Made by a program: the position numbers and the translations under genes. The notes below the pieces were generated by a model. That model saw nothing but the letters and a program-made list of their open reading frames with translations, searched no databases and was not told the origin of the DNA. This document shows, one piece after another, positions 10,568 through 21,658 of a stretch of DNA of 64,000 nt (position 1 is the first letter of the stretch; each line of letters starts with the position of its first letter). This DNA comes from Cyclaneusma minus (taxonomy: Eukaryota > Ascomycota > Leotiomycetes > Marthamycetales > Marthamycetaceae): positions 744,001-808,000 of the forward strand of contig JAKZHN010000009.1 in assembly GCA_037179335.1 (NCBI GenBank), in the 5' to 3' direction.

Positions 10568-11620
10568 ATGGAGGACGATATCCAACAGACGCCCTTTGTC
10601 AAGCAGCTCGCTGCTCCAGGTAAATACTGTTCCATTATCCCCGCGCAACTACTATGCGCCAATTCCCCACCATCCTCAATGTTTTATCCAGTTGTGAATA
10701 TATGAATACAAACATAGAACATTCAAAACTAACCACCCTCTCCACCAGACCGCCCAACCCGCGACCGTGCCCTCACCCTCCTCCAAACCTACCTCTCCTC
10801 CTCCCAACGCACCCTCACCCCCCTCGACGCCCTCAAGCTCTGGAAAGCCCTCTTCTACACCCTCTGGCTCTGCGACCGCCCGATCCCACAACAACGTCTC
10901 TGCGCCACCCTCGCCACCCTCCCCTCTCACATCCCCTCCAAACCCTCCAAATCGTCTTCCACCAAGAATAAGCCCTCAAAATCTTCGAAATCTTCGAAAT
11001 CGCAACCACATCATGAAGATGAAGATGGAGCGGCACCGAAAAGCAATCGCATAATCTTCCTCGACGCCTTCTGGGCCACCATGGCGCGTGAATGGACAAA
11101 TATTGATGTATTGCGTATGGAGAAGTTTTTGCGCCTGGTGCGCTACATGGTGCGCGAGAATTTGGTGCTGCTCAGAGATGCTGTCAAAGACTCTTCGTCC
11201 AAGTCTCAGTCGTTACCGGAACGAGAGATTAGGGAGATGATTAGGACGTGGGAAGAAGTACCGCTTAATGTCAAGGAACCTAGCATACCCAACGGCCTGC
11301 GTATGCACGTAATCGATATTTTCGTCGACGAGTTGGAGAGCACGGGCTTACTAGGCGCTGAAGAGGAAGGTGGTGAGGAGAAGGAAGAAGATGCAAATGA
11401 GGCAGAGGACGAAGAGAAAGAGACAGAAAAGGAGTTTTTGGAGATGCTGCTGTTGCCGCTGAGGAATATTGCAGATGAGAATCCGACCAAAGTGGTGAGG
11501 ACGAAGGCCAAAGAAGCTTTAGCAGACGAGCGCTTAGTTGTGAAACTCGGCAGCAGAAAAACCGAGAGCAAGGAAGAGGAGGGCTCAGACGACGACGGAG
11601 ATTTCGAGGGTTTTGACTAG
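10568..11620 (+). CDS. RRP1: Ribosomal RNA processing protein Rrp1 (Nop52)
   Basis: Exons 10568-10619 and 10749-11620 encode 307 residues. The intron joins FVKQLAAP to DRPTRDRALTLLQTYL. The family pattern is visible: TPFVKQLAAPDRPTRDRAL at the N-terminus, then LDALKLWKALFYTLWLCDRP, then IIFLDAFWATMAREWTNID and DVLRMEKFLRLVRYMVRE. Rrp1/Nop52 is a nucleolar factor for processing of the 27S/ITS rRNA and 60S subunit maturation. A Ser/Lys-rich insert (KSSKSSKS) separates the first two blocks and an acidic stretch (EEEGGEEKEEDANEAEDEE) lies near the C-terminus, both common in fungal members. The length is close to the usual fungal size. It converges with the lipid kinase gene downstream. Confidence 0.93.
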
Positions 11621-12426
11621 AAAGGTCCACGTTCGTCAGATCGGTCAGTACCCCCTCTACATTTTCTCATTTTCCATGCAGCACATGCTACAAGCTTTCC
11701 TGATGAAAAAAATTACCACAATTCGCAGTTTCCACTCGAGTCTCAAACTTGGAACCTATTTTCCGAGACAGATGAGGGCGCAATTCTTCCTTGGATGTCT
11801 GAAATATCAAGCTTCAAATATACTCGATTCTCATCTCATACAATCTTTTCAGCGGACTTTGGCTAACAAGTTTTGGGTATTAGGTCCCAGGGGAATGAGC
11901 TGTGGAAGGAAAAGCAGCTTGATAGTAGCGCATGCCGCATTGGTTGGGAAAAGGGGGCTGGCTAGGCGGCAAACTTCTATCAGAGCACATATCTGCGCCG
12001 GCGTTTCTGGCGTTTCGGCGCACCAAAAAACTATCCTAGAACCCAGAGGAATACCACGTGTTTATTGGCAGAGTAAGACATAAGAAAAGATCCGATTGCT
12101 AATCATACAAGCCGCGCTCTTGCAAAGCCACACAATTTCCTTCCTCCGAGCCTTCCATCTTCCGAGGTTTTGCTCCTCTTGTGCTGACCTCGAGCGATTT
12201 GCTGCGTTTTGATATAATTTATGGGGGTATCATCATGGTCAGGACGATGCTCGCGCCCAAGTTTCACGTTTCGAAAGAACTGGCTTGCTCTCTTTCCCCG
12301 CCTCTCTCAAAAAATGCCGTGAACGCCATATTGCCCAAACCTCCCAAACCCAGCAAAATTTATTTCCTTGCCTTCCCACGCCCACTCCTATTTCACCCCA
12401 TTCATGACCATAGGTGTTCCCTTCCC
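11621..12426. other. Intergenic between convergent RRP1 and LCB4
   Basis: Convergent 3' flanks. No gene or repeat supported; a plus-strand open frame at 11613-12083 has no recognisable domain. Confidence 0.4.
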
Positions 12427-14203
12427 TCAATCATTCTTCTTAGCACACCCCAGCGGTCCCGGCGCCTCATACATGCGCCCACTCTTCGTAAGCACCGTGC
12501 CCAGCCCCCTATGCACCTCACATTGGAACGGCGCAAAAGGCACTCGTTCGCCATCAATGCTAATATACCCATCATCCTGATGTTTGGGAATCAGTCGGTA
12601 CGCGAGCACTTTTCGGTACTTGACGAAGGGGTTGTCGAAGAAGTGGCCGTTGTTGATTTGTAACATGAGGTTGAGGGAGGAGAGGCGCGAGATGTTGCCG
12701 TTGATGGTTACCATGTCCATGAGGCCGTCGTTGGGGAGGGCGGGCGAGAAGAAGAGGGCGTCGCTGGCCATGTAGCCCATCTGTGTGGGGGTTGGGATTA
12801 GTATTTTTTTGAATGCTTTCTGAGGTCAGGGGGGAGAGACTTACGTTGCCGCAGTAGAAGTTAGCCAGAGTGTCGTGAGGGACGATCTGCCAGTCTTCAG
12901 GGACCTTGTCGTTGACAGTACCATAGCGCAACGAAGGCAGACTATGTTCAGTCCCACTTCTCTCCGAAGCATCATCATCCACCAACCCCAGATCCCCTCT
13001 CCTCTCGCTCGCCGGCGTAAAATTCACCACCTCCCGATCATAATGTTCTCTGATCTCAGCCTTATCCTCCATAACAACCTTCATAGCCAGGTCACACGGA
13101 TACACCTTCTGCCCAATCAGCCTCACCAAAAACCCATAAGTAAACCGCATCGGCCCCATCCACCTCAGATTCTCCGTCCCCAAATCACTCTCCGCCACAA
13201 TCCCCACCGCCTGCGACAAGAAACTCAGCGTCCTCGTCTCCCCCTGCGTAACAGAGATCAAATCCAGCGGCGTCGGCAATCCCTTGACAATCGCCAAAGC
13301 CGCCAGACTGGGACTATCCGTGCCGCTCGTGTTGCAACTCATCGCGTTTCCCGAGCCGCAAGGCACATGCGCAACGGCAATTTTCTCCAGCGCTCTTTTG
13401 GCATCTGTTCGCCTCCCAAGCCCATTGAATACTTCGTGCGCCAGGCCGTCGCCAGAACACGCAACAATCACATCGTACTGTTCGATATCGATATGCTCGC
13501 AGATGCCCACCGCCTCGCCCCGATGTTTCGTCTTCACCAGATCAATCTCGCACCTCGCAGCTGCCAGGATCGGTTGCACGTCGCGATAATACCACTTCTC
13601 AGCACTTCCCTTCCCCGCATGCGGATTAACCAGCACCTTTGCTCTTTTCTGTCGTTGGGCTTGGCCATATGCTTTGTCTAGCAGGCGAGAGATCCATCTC
13701 TCGATACGTTCGGTGTCGGACTTGTCGATAGTGTAGTGCATATAGGCAGCACGGACGACATGTTTTGATGCGATTTTGGCATAGTGGATGGTAATTTCGA
13801 GGTCGGAGAGCTCGGCCCAGAGGATGTTGTAGAAAGGGATTGCGCGCGTGGATGCTGAGCCTGCTTTTGGGGTTAACATGGTGGCATCCAGAGTCCGGAT
13901 GAATGGCAGATACCTGTATTGAGCAGACCGAAGCAATTGCGTCGATCTCGTTTCTGAAATGCCTCATCTACCCGCGGGGCAATTAGTATTTCGTCTTCTC
14001 ATAAATCGGACGGAGGTCAGACACTCACCAAGCACAATCAACGAGTCTGTTCCCAGCGTCAGCGAGGCGTTGCGACCAACAGCCAGAGTGGCTTCCAGAA
14101 GGTCATGGCCGCGGGTGCTTCGAATGCTCGTCGAATCAGCCATCGGAACCTGCGTATCGTCTGGATCGACGAAAGGATTGGAGCTGGGCGACGGGTCTGA
14201 CAT
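12427..14203 (-). CDS. LCB4: Sphingoid long-chain base kinase
   Basis: Four exons, 14029-14203, 13914-13967, 13861 excluded and 12845-13860, then 12427-12780, encode 532 residues; the introns are 61, 53 and 64 nt. The diacylglycerol-kinase catalytic domain begins near residue 152: KVLVNPHAGKGSAEKW, then the nucleotide-binding ACSGDGLAHEVFNGL and VPCGSGNAMSCN. The C-terminal lobe has NDGLMDMVTINGNISR and DGERVPFAPFQCEVHRG. These are the conserved blocks of sphingosine/LCB kinases (yeast Lcb4/Lcb5), which phosphorylate dihydrosphingosine and phytosphingosine with ATP at membranes. The product feeds the LCB-phosphate lyase exit of sphingolipid metabolism. The acidic insert between FTPASERRG and DTLANFYCGN is probably a variable loop. 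The start at 14203 (MSDPSPSSNPF) is supported by in-phase splicing into the second, 54-nt exon. Confidence 0.93.
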
Positions 14204-14737
14204 GGCGTGGGGGGGGCCTAAGCATGCTTAATATGTGTTGGCGGATAGAAAAAAGAGAGCGTCACTCTTCTTCCCATCTGGGGGTTTCTTTGAGCGCCTT
14301 CCTGATGCACCATTGATGCGTGTACATGTACCTCTGAATCCGCTCCTTGGGAACTTGGCTGCCGGGATGGGCGCCCGTGCGCCGGCCCGCTATCCGACTC
14401 ACCTTGGAACTCAAAGATGGGCCAACTGACCAGCTTCTCATGGCATTTATTTGGCACCTGCTGCATCGTATATGCGGTCGGGAGGCACCCCCGTTCACGA
14501 ACTCTGAATTTGTTTTATTTGCAATGCTGCAGTCTAGCTAACTCCCGACTATTTTTTACTGCGCCAACAACACACTAAGCCGAGTCGCTGTCCGTTGCGG
14601 ATGGCCGAGAGCACCAAAGGCTTGTACGACTCCTAGTCATTAAATATCGTTTGCTCACTCGAGCACTACATGTAGTCCATGGGACTCGACCGACGAGGTG
14701 TGACAACATCTACATGTACTCCACTTCCGTTAACCGA
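14204..14737. other. Intergenic between LCB4 start and SEC26 stop
   Basis: Promoter side of LCB4 and 3' flank of SEC26, both on the minus strand. No other gene supported. Confidence 0.45.
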
Positions 14738-15474
14738 TCATGACGCCTCTCCCACCTTGTTGAGGCCCTTTAATGAGCCTAGGCTGAGAGCCAGTCCTTG
14801 TGATCGACTGCGGATGCGGACAAAACCTGTGACCGGTCCACCTTCGCCCTCTTTCTCGATGCTCAGGTTGGCAAGAGCATCCTCACCTATGCAATATTAG
14901 CTGTGCTCTGTTGGTGGGGGGGGGGGGGGGGGGGGGGTAAGGGACAAAAACACCCAAAAAAAATAGAGCAAAAAGGTTGGCGCACAAAAAAAGGCAGTCC
15001 CCCATCAACCAAACCACGGGGGTCAGAAAATTAANGGTACTTTTCTAAACTGGAAACTCTGCTTAGGCCGATGACACTGTACCAACTTCGAGAGCATCCG
15101 GTCCACTGCAAATGTCACAACCAGCAGCCACATATACCCGCCCACGGTTCACCATTTTCCTAGTCGCCGGCTCCTTAGCCCGACCTTCGCATTTCTATCT
15201 TACACAATTCCTCACACAGCCCTTCACATATAAGAAAGGCCTTGCCAAATCGACTCAATCCCGCACCATTATCCCCTCGCCTCTTCCACGTCCAAACATC
15301 TCATCCCCGGATTTCAGCAAAGCATCCGTCCTATCTTCGACACAAGTCTCTCACACCAGAACTTTCCCATCACCACTCACCTACGAACATCCTTCAAACA
15401 TGGCTACCCTCCCAAATAACCCTCACGGCCCCGCCCAAGACCGCCCCCCCCCCCCCCCCCCCCCCGCCCCCGCG

Positions 15475-15510
<36 letters not shown>

Positions 15511-18357
15511 TAAGGGACAAACTCACCGAAAACACTTCGAGCATACAGGTTGGCGCTCAAAAACTGGCAGTCGCCCTTCATCGAAGCCTCGGGTGTCAGA
15601 CAGTTCATGTTGGTGCACGCCATCAACTGCTTCAAGAACTCGCGGAGCGACTTGGCCTTCGAGTTGATGTTGACCTTGTTCTCCCACTCGAATTCGGTCC
15701 ACATCGTTCGGAACTGCGTTTCCGTGCACGTAGCGGGCTGGATGTAGTCCATAATGTCTACATGAACGTCGTTAAGGATAACAACATTGTTCTCCGTCGA
15801 ACTTGCACCGTCGTAAACCACGTTGCCAAAAATGACACCAGTATCGGTCGATGAGACCTTGATGGTAGACTGAACATTTTGGAAATCGTGTGGGCCAAGG
15901 TTTTGCGTGGTAGGACGCTCCACGACTTTGAGGTCACCCAGGGTGGCAAACTCAACAGACAAGTTCTGGAGGGTTTCGGTTGTCTGATTGACGAGCAGCA
16001 CATCGAGGATGATATCGAACTGGTGGACTTGAACATAGGCTTCCGCATAGACGGGGTCGGAAAATCCAGTGAGTTGAACCACGCGGCTCAACTTTGATGA
16101 CAAGTCCTCAACCGCCGAGTCTCCACCGGTTGCCTTCTCAAGATCAAGCTCCATCTCGTCGGTACCATCGCCCGCATTCTTCTTGGCAAGCTGTCTTATG
16201 GAAACGACGTCGTCGACTTGGACTGCCGTCTTCATACGCTCGATGGCTTCCTTTGCAGCTCTCTTACCCTCCTCAACTTGGACCATGGCCCGGAATGCTT
16301 TCCGAGTGTCATCCAAGAAGACAGTCTCGAGTTCCTTGTGCTGCGCGAACTCCGCCAGAGATCTTACGCAGGACATGATTCTGTCTACAGAATCCTCGTC
16401 GATAGGGGCCTTCACGAACTGCGATTGACCCACGCGGATAATAGAAATCATAATGAGCATGGCCTCAGCCCGAAGGGCATTGGTGCGAGCGGTGTCGGGA
16501 GAGATTTCGGAATGTCGCATAACCAGCTTCGTCAGGGTAGAGGCAAGGACAGATGCGAGGTAGTAGTCGCCATCGAGAATAAGTTGTCGGAGAGGAGGTT
16601 TTTGGGCTGCTTTCACAGCTTCCAGTCGTGCGGTAGCAGCAGAATTGCTGGTGAGAGCACTCTCTGTAGCATATGTGCCGTCAGCAAGAACACGACGTGA
16701 GCCAGTTGGCGCGGATTTTTGTCCGTTCACCAGTTCTTCCGCCTTCGGCTCTTCATGGCCATCCGCTGCCTCGTCTAATAGACGTTGCTCGGACGCCAAA
16801 ATTGGGATCTCTCCCAAGCTTGCACGTATCCGCTTCCAGGCGTCACGAATATCAGCTGCCTCCAGCGAGTACTCTCCAACAATCCACAAAGCTCCTCGGT
16901 ACACCTTGCCTGAACGGACATCACTCAATGTAGCGACCAACCTCTCGACAATAGATGGGCGGAGTTTGGGGAATTTCTCGACAACCTCCTTCACGAAAGA
17001 GATGACATCGACTGCTGAGTTGCCGTTGGAATCCGCAATAAAGTCCATAAGCAGTCCGACAACGCTAGCTGCGACTTCGGAGAATTTGATGGCGCATTGA
17101 TGGATGGAGTGAATCAATAATTGCCTGTACTCATTGTTTTTCTCGTATTCCTGGTCGACGGTCTTGGACAGTTCTTTCTTCAGGAGGAGCACCACTTCTT
17201 CCACGTTCTTGCTTGAAACCATTTCGAGAGCGATACCAAGGGCTTTTCGTCGAACGTCGATATCTGGGCTCGAGAGGACTCGGAGAATCTCCATCGTAAG
17301 ATCGTCAAGAATGCCCTCGTTCTTCTTCCTGAGGTTGTCCACGCGGTCGAGCACAATAAGCTTGACATTGTTATCCGCCTCCTTAATGCTCAATTCGATG
17401 AATTTGGAGGCTGCTGCCTTGACGGCAACTGGGTTACTCGTCAAAGCAGTCAGAGACGAAGCAGCTTCATACACCACCGTCGTAGCCCCTGCCTCCAGAA
17501 GATCAAAGATGAGACGTAGATATCGCGCCTAAGGTCATCAGCCACATCCTCCCTACATCAGCATCACTCATACACACCTTATTTTGCGAGTTCTGAACCG
17601 CATCTTTTCTGATGAACTCTAGTTCTACCAGTTGTAACAGCTCATCTGCATTTGAGATTCCATCGAACACACTGCTGAGATATGCCAGGGCCTTCTCATG
17701 GCTTATGCTAACCAGCGCAGCAAATGCGTTGCGCTTGCAGGTGGGATCGCTCTCGGTTTCGAGGAAAGTCGAGATCAATTCAGGAGCATCTGGAATAAGA
17801 CTCTCAGAGTGCTGGAAAATTGATGCGACCGCAAAAACAGCGTTCTTGCGGACATATGCATGGCGGTGCTCCAAGCAGGATCTGGCAGATGAAAGGAGCG
17901 GTTCGATCAGCTCAGCTTCTCGGAGTTTGCAGAGGAATCGCAAAGTGTTGCCACGGATGTACTCGTTTGGATGTTGGAGATCATTTCGGATTCCGTTACT
18001 ATGGGACATAAATCAGCTTTGAATTCAACATAACCAAATCCATGTCTCTCACCAAACCAGAATCATTTCCTGCTTCAGCTTCCCGCTGCTGTCCAACTTG
18101 GGGCAGATCTCGTAGTAGAAGTAGAGTAACTTCTTCAGAGCCTTGTGCTTAGAGGGCATCACAAAGCGAATGATATGCATGAGTAGCTGTGGCATCGGGT
18201 CGCCGTTGAGCATGATAGTGAGAATGCGCTTCATGGTGTCCACTTTGGTCTCATCCGTGCCTTTCTCCAATTGTGTCCGTAGGTCGGACATGCTTGGCTG
18301 ATCTGCAGCATTGTCCAGGTGCACCAGGCTGTAGGAGTTCTCGAGGAAGGTGGCCAT
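14738..18357 (-). CDS. SEC26: Coatomer (COPI) beta subunit, last intron disrupted
   Basis: Exons 18053-18357, 17578-17998, 15527-17528 and 14738-14886 encode 958 residues, the usual beta-COP length. The N-terminus (MATFLENSYSLVHLDN) leads into HEAT-type adaptin repeats (HPNEYIRGNTLRFLCKL, CLEHRHAYVRKNAVFAV). The COPI beta C-terminal region follows from about residue 680 (VQVHQFDIILDVLLVNQT), and exon 4 supplies the terminal EDALANLSIEKEG and GFVRIRSRSQGLALSLGSLKG. Beta-COP is a structural subunit of the Golgi coat for retrograde transport. The first two introns are 54 and 49 nt, but the last spans 639 nt (14887-15525) with homopolymers, a degraded copy of the adjoining sequence and an N. Its donor GTGAGT and acceptor CATAG (branch GCTAAT) splice in phase, so the protein can be read although the interval looks misassembled. 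Confidence 0.95.
14916..14937. repeat. Poly-G run in SEC26 intron
   Basis: A run of 22 G lies 30 nt inside the last intron of SEC26. It marks the left border of the suspected misassembly. Confidence 0.95.
14937..15035. repeat. Degraded copy of 15510-15608
   Basis: This stretch matches 15510-15608 without gaps over about 98 positions. Roughly two dozen mismatches are almost all changes to A, with a few to C, and it ends in the only N of the window (15035). Biased, gap-free substitution just after a homopolymer is what failing base calls look like, not evolutionary decay. Confidence 0.85.
15036..15510 (+). other. Misplaced fragment: 5' end of another gene plus poly-C
   Basis: The segment has the composition of a promoter and C/T-rich leader (TCACATATAAGAAAGG at about 15225-15240), then an ATG at 15400 in good context (AAACATGGCT). 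It reads MATLPNNPHGPAQDR before running into a nearly pure poly-C tract at about 15444-15509, interrupted by three G. The protein is cut there and cannot be identified. The segment lies inside an intron of SEC26 on the opposite strand, between homopolymers, so I infer that it belongs elsewhere in the genome. A genuine insertion is the alternative. Confidence 0.6.
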
Positions 18358-19067
18358 ATTGGCGATGTGTTCGTGGAGTCCAAAGACTCGCGGCTAGGAG
18401 ATGGTCTTGAATTCGGGGGTTAAGGTAACCGTGACAGGGCAGCGCGGCCCCCTGCGCGAGTAGAATAGGGTCAAGTCAACAGCGTGGGTGGCAGAGATGC
18501 TACACTGGCAAGGAATTGGGCCACTTGTAGCTGTGAGCGACCTGGTGAGCGGCAGTTGGCATGTGTCGAATTGCGAGAAAAGGGGACCTCGAAGCTGGCC
18601 TCTTCGAACAGCCAGCTCGTCGAAATGTGGTCAACTACTCTGGTGCTCCGTGCACCGCGGCCAGAAAGTACCAGCCTCACTGCTCAGGCACAGCCTTGGC
18701 ATTTTCCAGGGACCTGGACATAGTATATCAGGATACATCTAAATACTAGAAGTAAGGTATTTCTAATAAATGTGAATGTTTTCAGCCATTCGAATATTTC
18801 TAGTTTTCAATACCAAGTCCAAATAATTAAGTCTTGGCTGCGGAGTGACATTGAGTTGTCACCGCAAGCTTTACCCCACCAAAACGTCTGAGCTTGCCGC
18901 CTCTCAGCCTCTCTCCAAAACGCGCCCGGTACGAGCTTGACAGCTTCTCGAAAACCGCCATTAATTTGTACATCACGAGCTGGCGCAACTTTGTACTCTC
19001 CGCCACCTGCCAGAACACACACCCTCCATTCGCAGTCCAGTCACCATCGACAGCAGTCAATTCCACC
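18358..19067. promoter_or_regulatory. Divergent SEC26 / mago promoter interval
   Basis: The 710 bp between the divergent starts of SEC26 (minus) and mago (plus) must hold both promoters. About 18720-18830 is AT-rich. No specific factor site is claimed. Confidence 0.45.
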
Positions 19068-19831
19068 ATGTCGACCCTGAACGAGCCCTTCTACCTGCGA
19101 TACTAGTCAGACCTCTGCCCTTTGGAAACATGTTTGTGCTCTGCTAATTCATTCTCTCAGCTCTGGTCATTCCGGTCGCTTCGGTCATGAGTTTCTGGGT
19201 AAGATTGACCCCATCTTCGTCCTCTGCGTGTATGCTGCTGACTGGGATTGCGCCATAGAATTCGACTTCCGCGTGCAGGGCGATGGTGGAAGCGCAACGG
19301 CGCGCTATGCCAACAACTCCAACTACCGCAACGATTCGCTGATTCGAAAAGAGAGTACGGCGCCCGACCTTCTTCCTTCGCGATCCATATGGTCCAGGGC
19401 TAATGGCTGGGGAAACAGTGTGTGTCAGCTCGACCCTGGTCGCAGAAATCAAGCGCATCATCAAGACTAGCGAGATCATGAAGTACGTTCTCCTACTTTC
19501 CAGTATTTCTGGAATACGATTGGAATACAAGCTAAATGGGCGGACAGGGAGGATGACAGCAAGTGGCCGCAGAAGAACAAGGACGGCCGACAGGAGCTGG
19601 AAATCCGACTGGGCAACGAACTGATTTCGTTCGAGGTACGTCCCATAGCCCCCCAGGAATTCTGCCATCTAACACTGGGAACATGAACAGACGGCGAAGA
19701 TTGGATCTCTGGTCGATGTCACTGAGTCGGCAGACCCCGAAGGACTGCGTGTCTTCTACTACCTGGTGCAGGACCTGAAGGCGTTGGTGTTCTCGCTGAT
19801 CGGACTGCACTTCAAGATCAAGCCCATCTGA
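19068..19831 (+). CDS. mago: Mago nashi, exon junction complex core
   Basis: Six exons, 19068-19105, 19161-19198, 19259-19354, 19419-19482, 19548-19635 and 19691-19831, encode 154 residues, the usual Mago size. All phases agree. The family sequence is plain: FYLRYYSGHSGRFGHEFL, YANNSNYRND, LIRKEMCVSS, IKRIIKTSEIMKEDD, WPQKNKDGRQELEI, ETAKIGSLVDV, and the C-terminal DPEGLRVFYYLVQDLKALV with FSLIGLHFKIKPI. Mago pairs with Y14 and clamps eIF4A3 on spliced mRNA about 24 nt upstream of exon junctions, acting in mRNA export, localisation and surveillance. Two exons are only 38 nt. The gene is unusually intron-rich for this window and lies head to head with SEC26. Confidence 0.96.
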
Positions 19832-20497
19832 GTTTGTGCGCATTTCAGAAGGAAAAAAGGGAACTCAGGGGTTCATTGGCGTTTTGCATCGTTCCATGCT
19901 CATGACCGTACTCTAGGCGTTTGATACCAAATGGGATGACGGGTTGATGGCATTTTCGCAGGATAGAGACTGGAAACATGGGGTCCCCTCAGTCGGCCCC
20001 ACAGGCAGATGTCACACCAGATTGATTGATGCAAAAGCAAGCAATTGATAGTTGTGGGCACTCGATACTACTCCAACGTCACTACTGTCGTCTGTCCATG
20101 TCAACTTCGTGAGTTCATCTTCTACAATACAGTACATACGTAGTTTCAAGGCCCGTCTGAATAAGACCACGCGACGCAGATCACGGCTGCACGCTGGTTC
20201 TAGTCGAAGGTAGTCGGCATGAGAGCAGGCCTGTGGGAGCGCCGCTGGCCGTGCGCTACCAGTCTTCGCCCCCGCAACGTGATCTCCCGTCCAACTAGTC
20301 CTGATCAGTGTGTCTCTCGTTCTCCAACTCCAGGTTCGCTAGTCACCCCGATGTCTATTTTCACAGCCACGGTCTGAATCCCAAGAGGTCATTTTCTCCC
20401 TCTTCTTCTCTCTTGTTCTTTTCCTTGCTTCAGTATCGTTCGCCGCATTCTTGATACTTGATACCTCGCGAACCTGGCCCGGCGTGGCGCTGCTTCA
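19832..20497. other. Intergenic between mago and GID4
   Basis: 3' flank of mago and promoter of GID4, with a C/T-rich leader from about 20380. Nothing else seen. Confidence 0.45.
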
Positions 20498-21658
20498 ATG
20501 CCAACTCCCGCGAGCAACTCGATAGTGGGCGACGACTCCGACCCCAGACTGTCGCATACCACATGCCCGCCAGACGATGATCGCTCCAGCGCCCGGCGGT
20601 CCTATCACAGCGACCTCACAAATGATGAAGCTGCAATCGACGAGGAAATAATTCGTATGCAGCCCTCGAACCCGCCGGCTGAAGCACAAACACCCGGCTC
20701 AGCGGAATCGCCATCCCAGCCTAGCGATGCTCCAGTCAAGAAGATGGAGATCGATGACGACGGTCCCGCGCCCGAGAACATGTCCCCAATGAGCGCCGAC
20801 ACCTACAAACACGATGAGCACGATCTGCCCGCCTTAAGTAGCAGAGGGTACAGCCCGCCGTCATCCAGCTATGACTTCTCCCATGTCAGGGTATGACTTC
20901 GTCGTCCACCGCATTTCTATATATGCGCGCTATGAGATTGAAGCTGACAGGTCTTCTGAACATAAAGCTGAAGCCTACTTCACCATCCTCTTTTCTGCGC
21001 CCGGGTAGCAAATTTCATGGGACGCAGATGTCGGAACGCCAAGTCTACGAGGTGCAGGTCGAGATCAAGCATGTGGACATGCGCGAGTCTTTCCTATGTG
21101 GTTACTTGCGCATACAAGGTGGGAGAAACTATTCATTATGTCGTACCGGCTAGACTTTTGCTGACTGTTGGGACATTCGTAGGCCTCACTGATGAACATC
21201 CCACCCTTACTACATATTTCGAAGGCGAGATAATCGGCTCCAAATACTCGTTTCTTACTCGACATGAAGACTGGGGATCGACAGACAAGGTAGATCTTCA
21301 GCACTGGGCCAAATTCGAAGCCTTCACACCGTTAAAACAACAGGCGAAAAGGCCCAACTTCCATATTCCAAACCTGACCCAGCGCGACAACATATTCATG
21401 AGGTGGAAGGAGCATTTCTTGGTGCCGGATCATCGTGTTCGTACCATCAGCGGCGCTAGCTTTGAAGGCTTCTACTACATATGCTTCAATCAGATCGAGG
21501 GGAAAGTGAGCGGAATTTATTTCCATAAGAACAGCGAGAAGTAAGCGTCGGCTCCCATTTTGAATCCGAGCAAGACTAAGCATTTCCCCAGATTTCAGCA
21601 ACTTGAATTGGCGCACGTGCAGGATAAAGGATGCTTTGGCGCAATGGAGTTCCGGTGA
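20498..21658 (+). CDS. GID4: GID/CTLH ubiquitin ligase substrate receptor Gid4 (Vid24)
   Basis: Exons 20498-20890, 20968-21118, 21183-21540 and 21592-21658 encode 322 residues. The first 130 are acidic, Ser/Pro-rich and poorly conserved. The Vid24 domain starts near residue 138: SFLRPGSKFHGTQ, RQVYEVQVEIKHVDM, SFLCGYLRIQGLTDEHPTL, TTYFEGEIIG, WGSTDKVDLQHWAKF, FMRWKEHFLVPDH, SFEGFYYICFNQ, GIYFHKNSEKFQQLEL and the end FGAMEFR. In yeast Gid4 binds Pro/N-degrons and brings gluconeogenic enzymes (Fbp1, Mdh2) to the GID E3 ligase when glucose returns. The acceptor of intron 1 is uncertain by six bases (AAAG at 20967 or GAAG at 20973); either keeps the frame. Confidence 0.94.

Noticed and set aside
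12875..13681. Plus-strand open frame of 268 codons over LCB4
   Set aside because: Antisense to the conserved kinase domain; composition is His/Pro/Arg-rich, as expected from a shadow frame.
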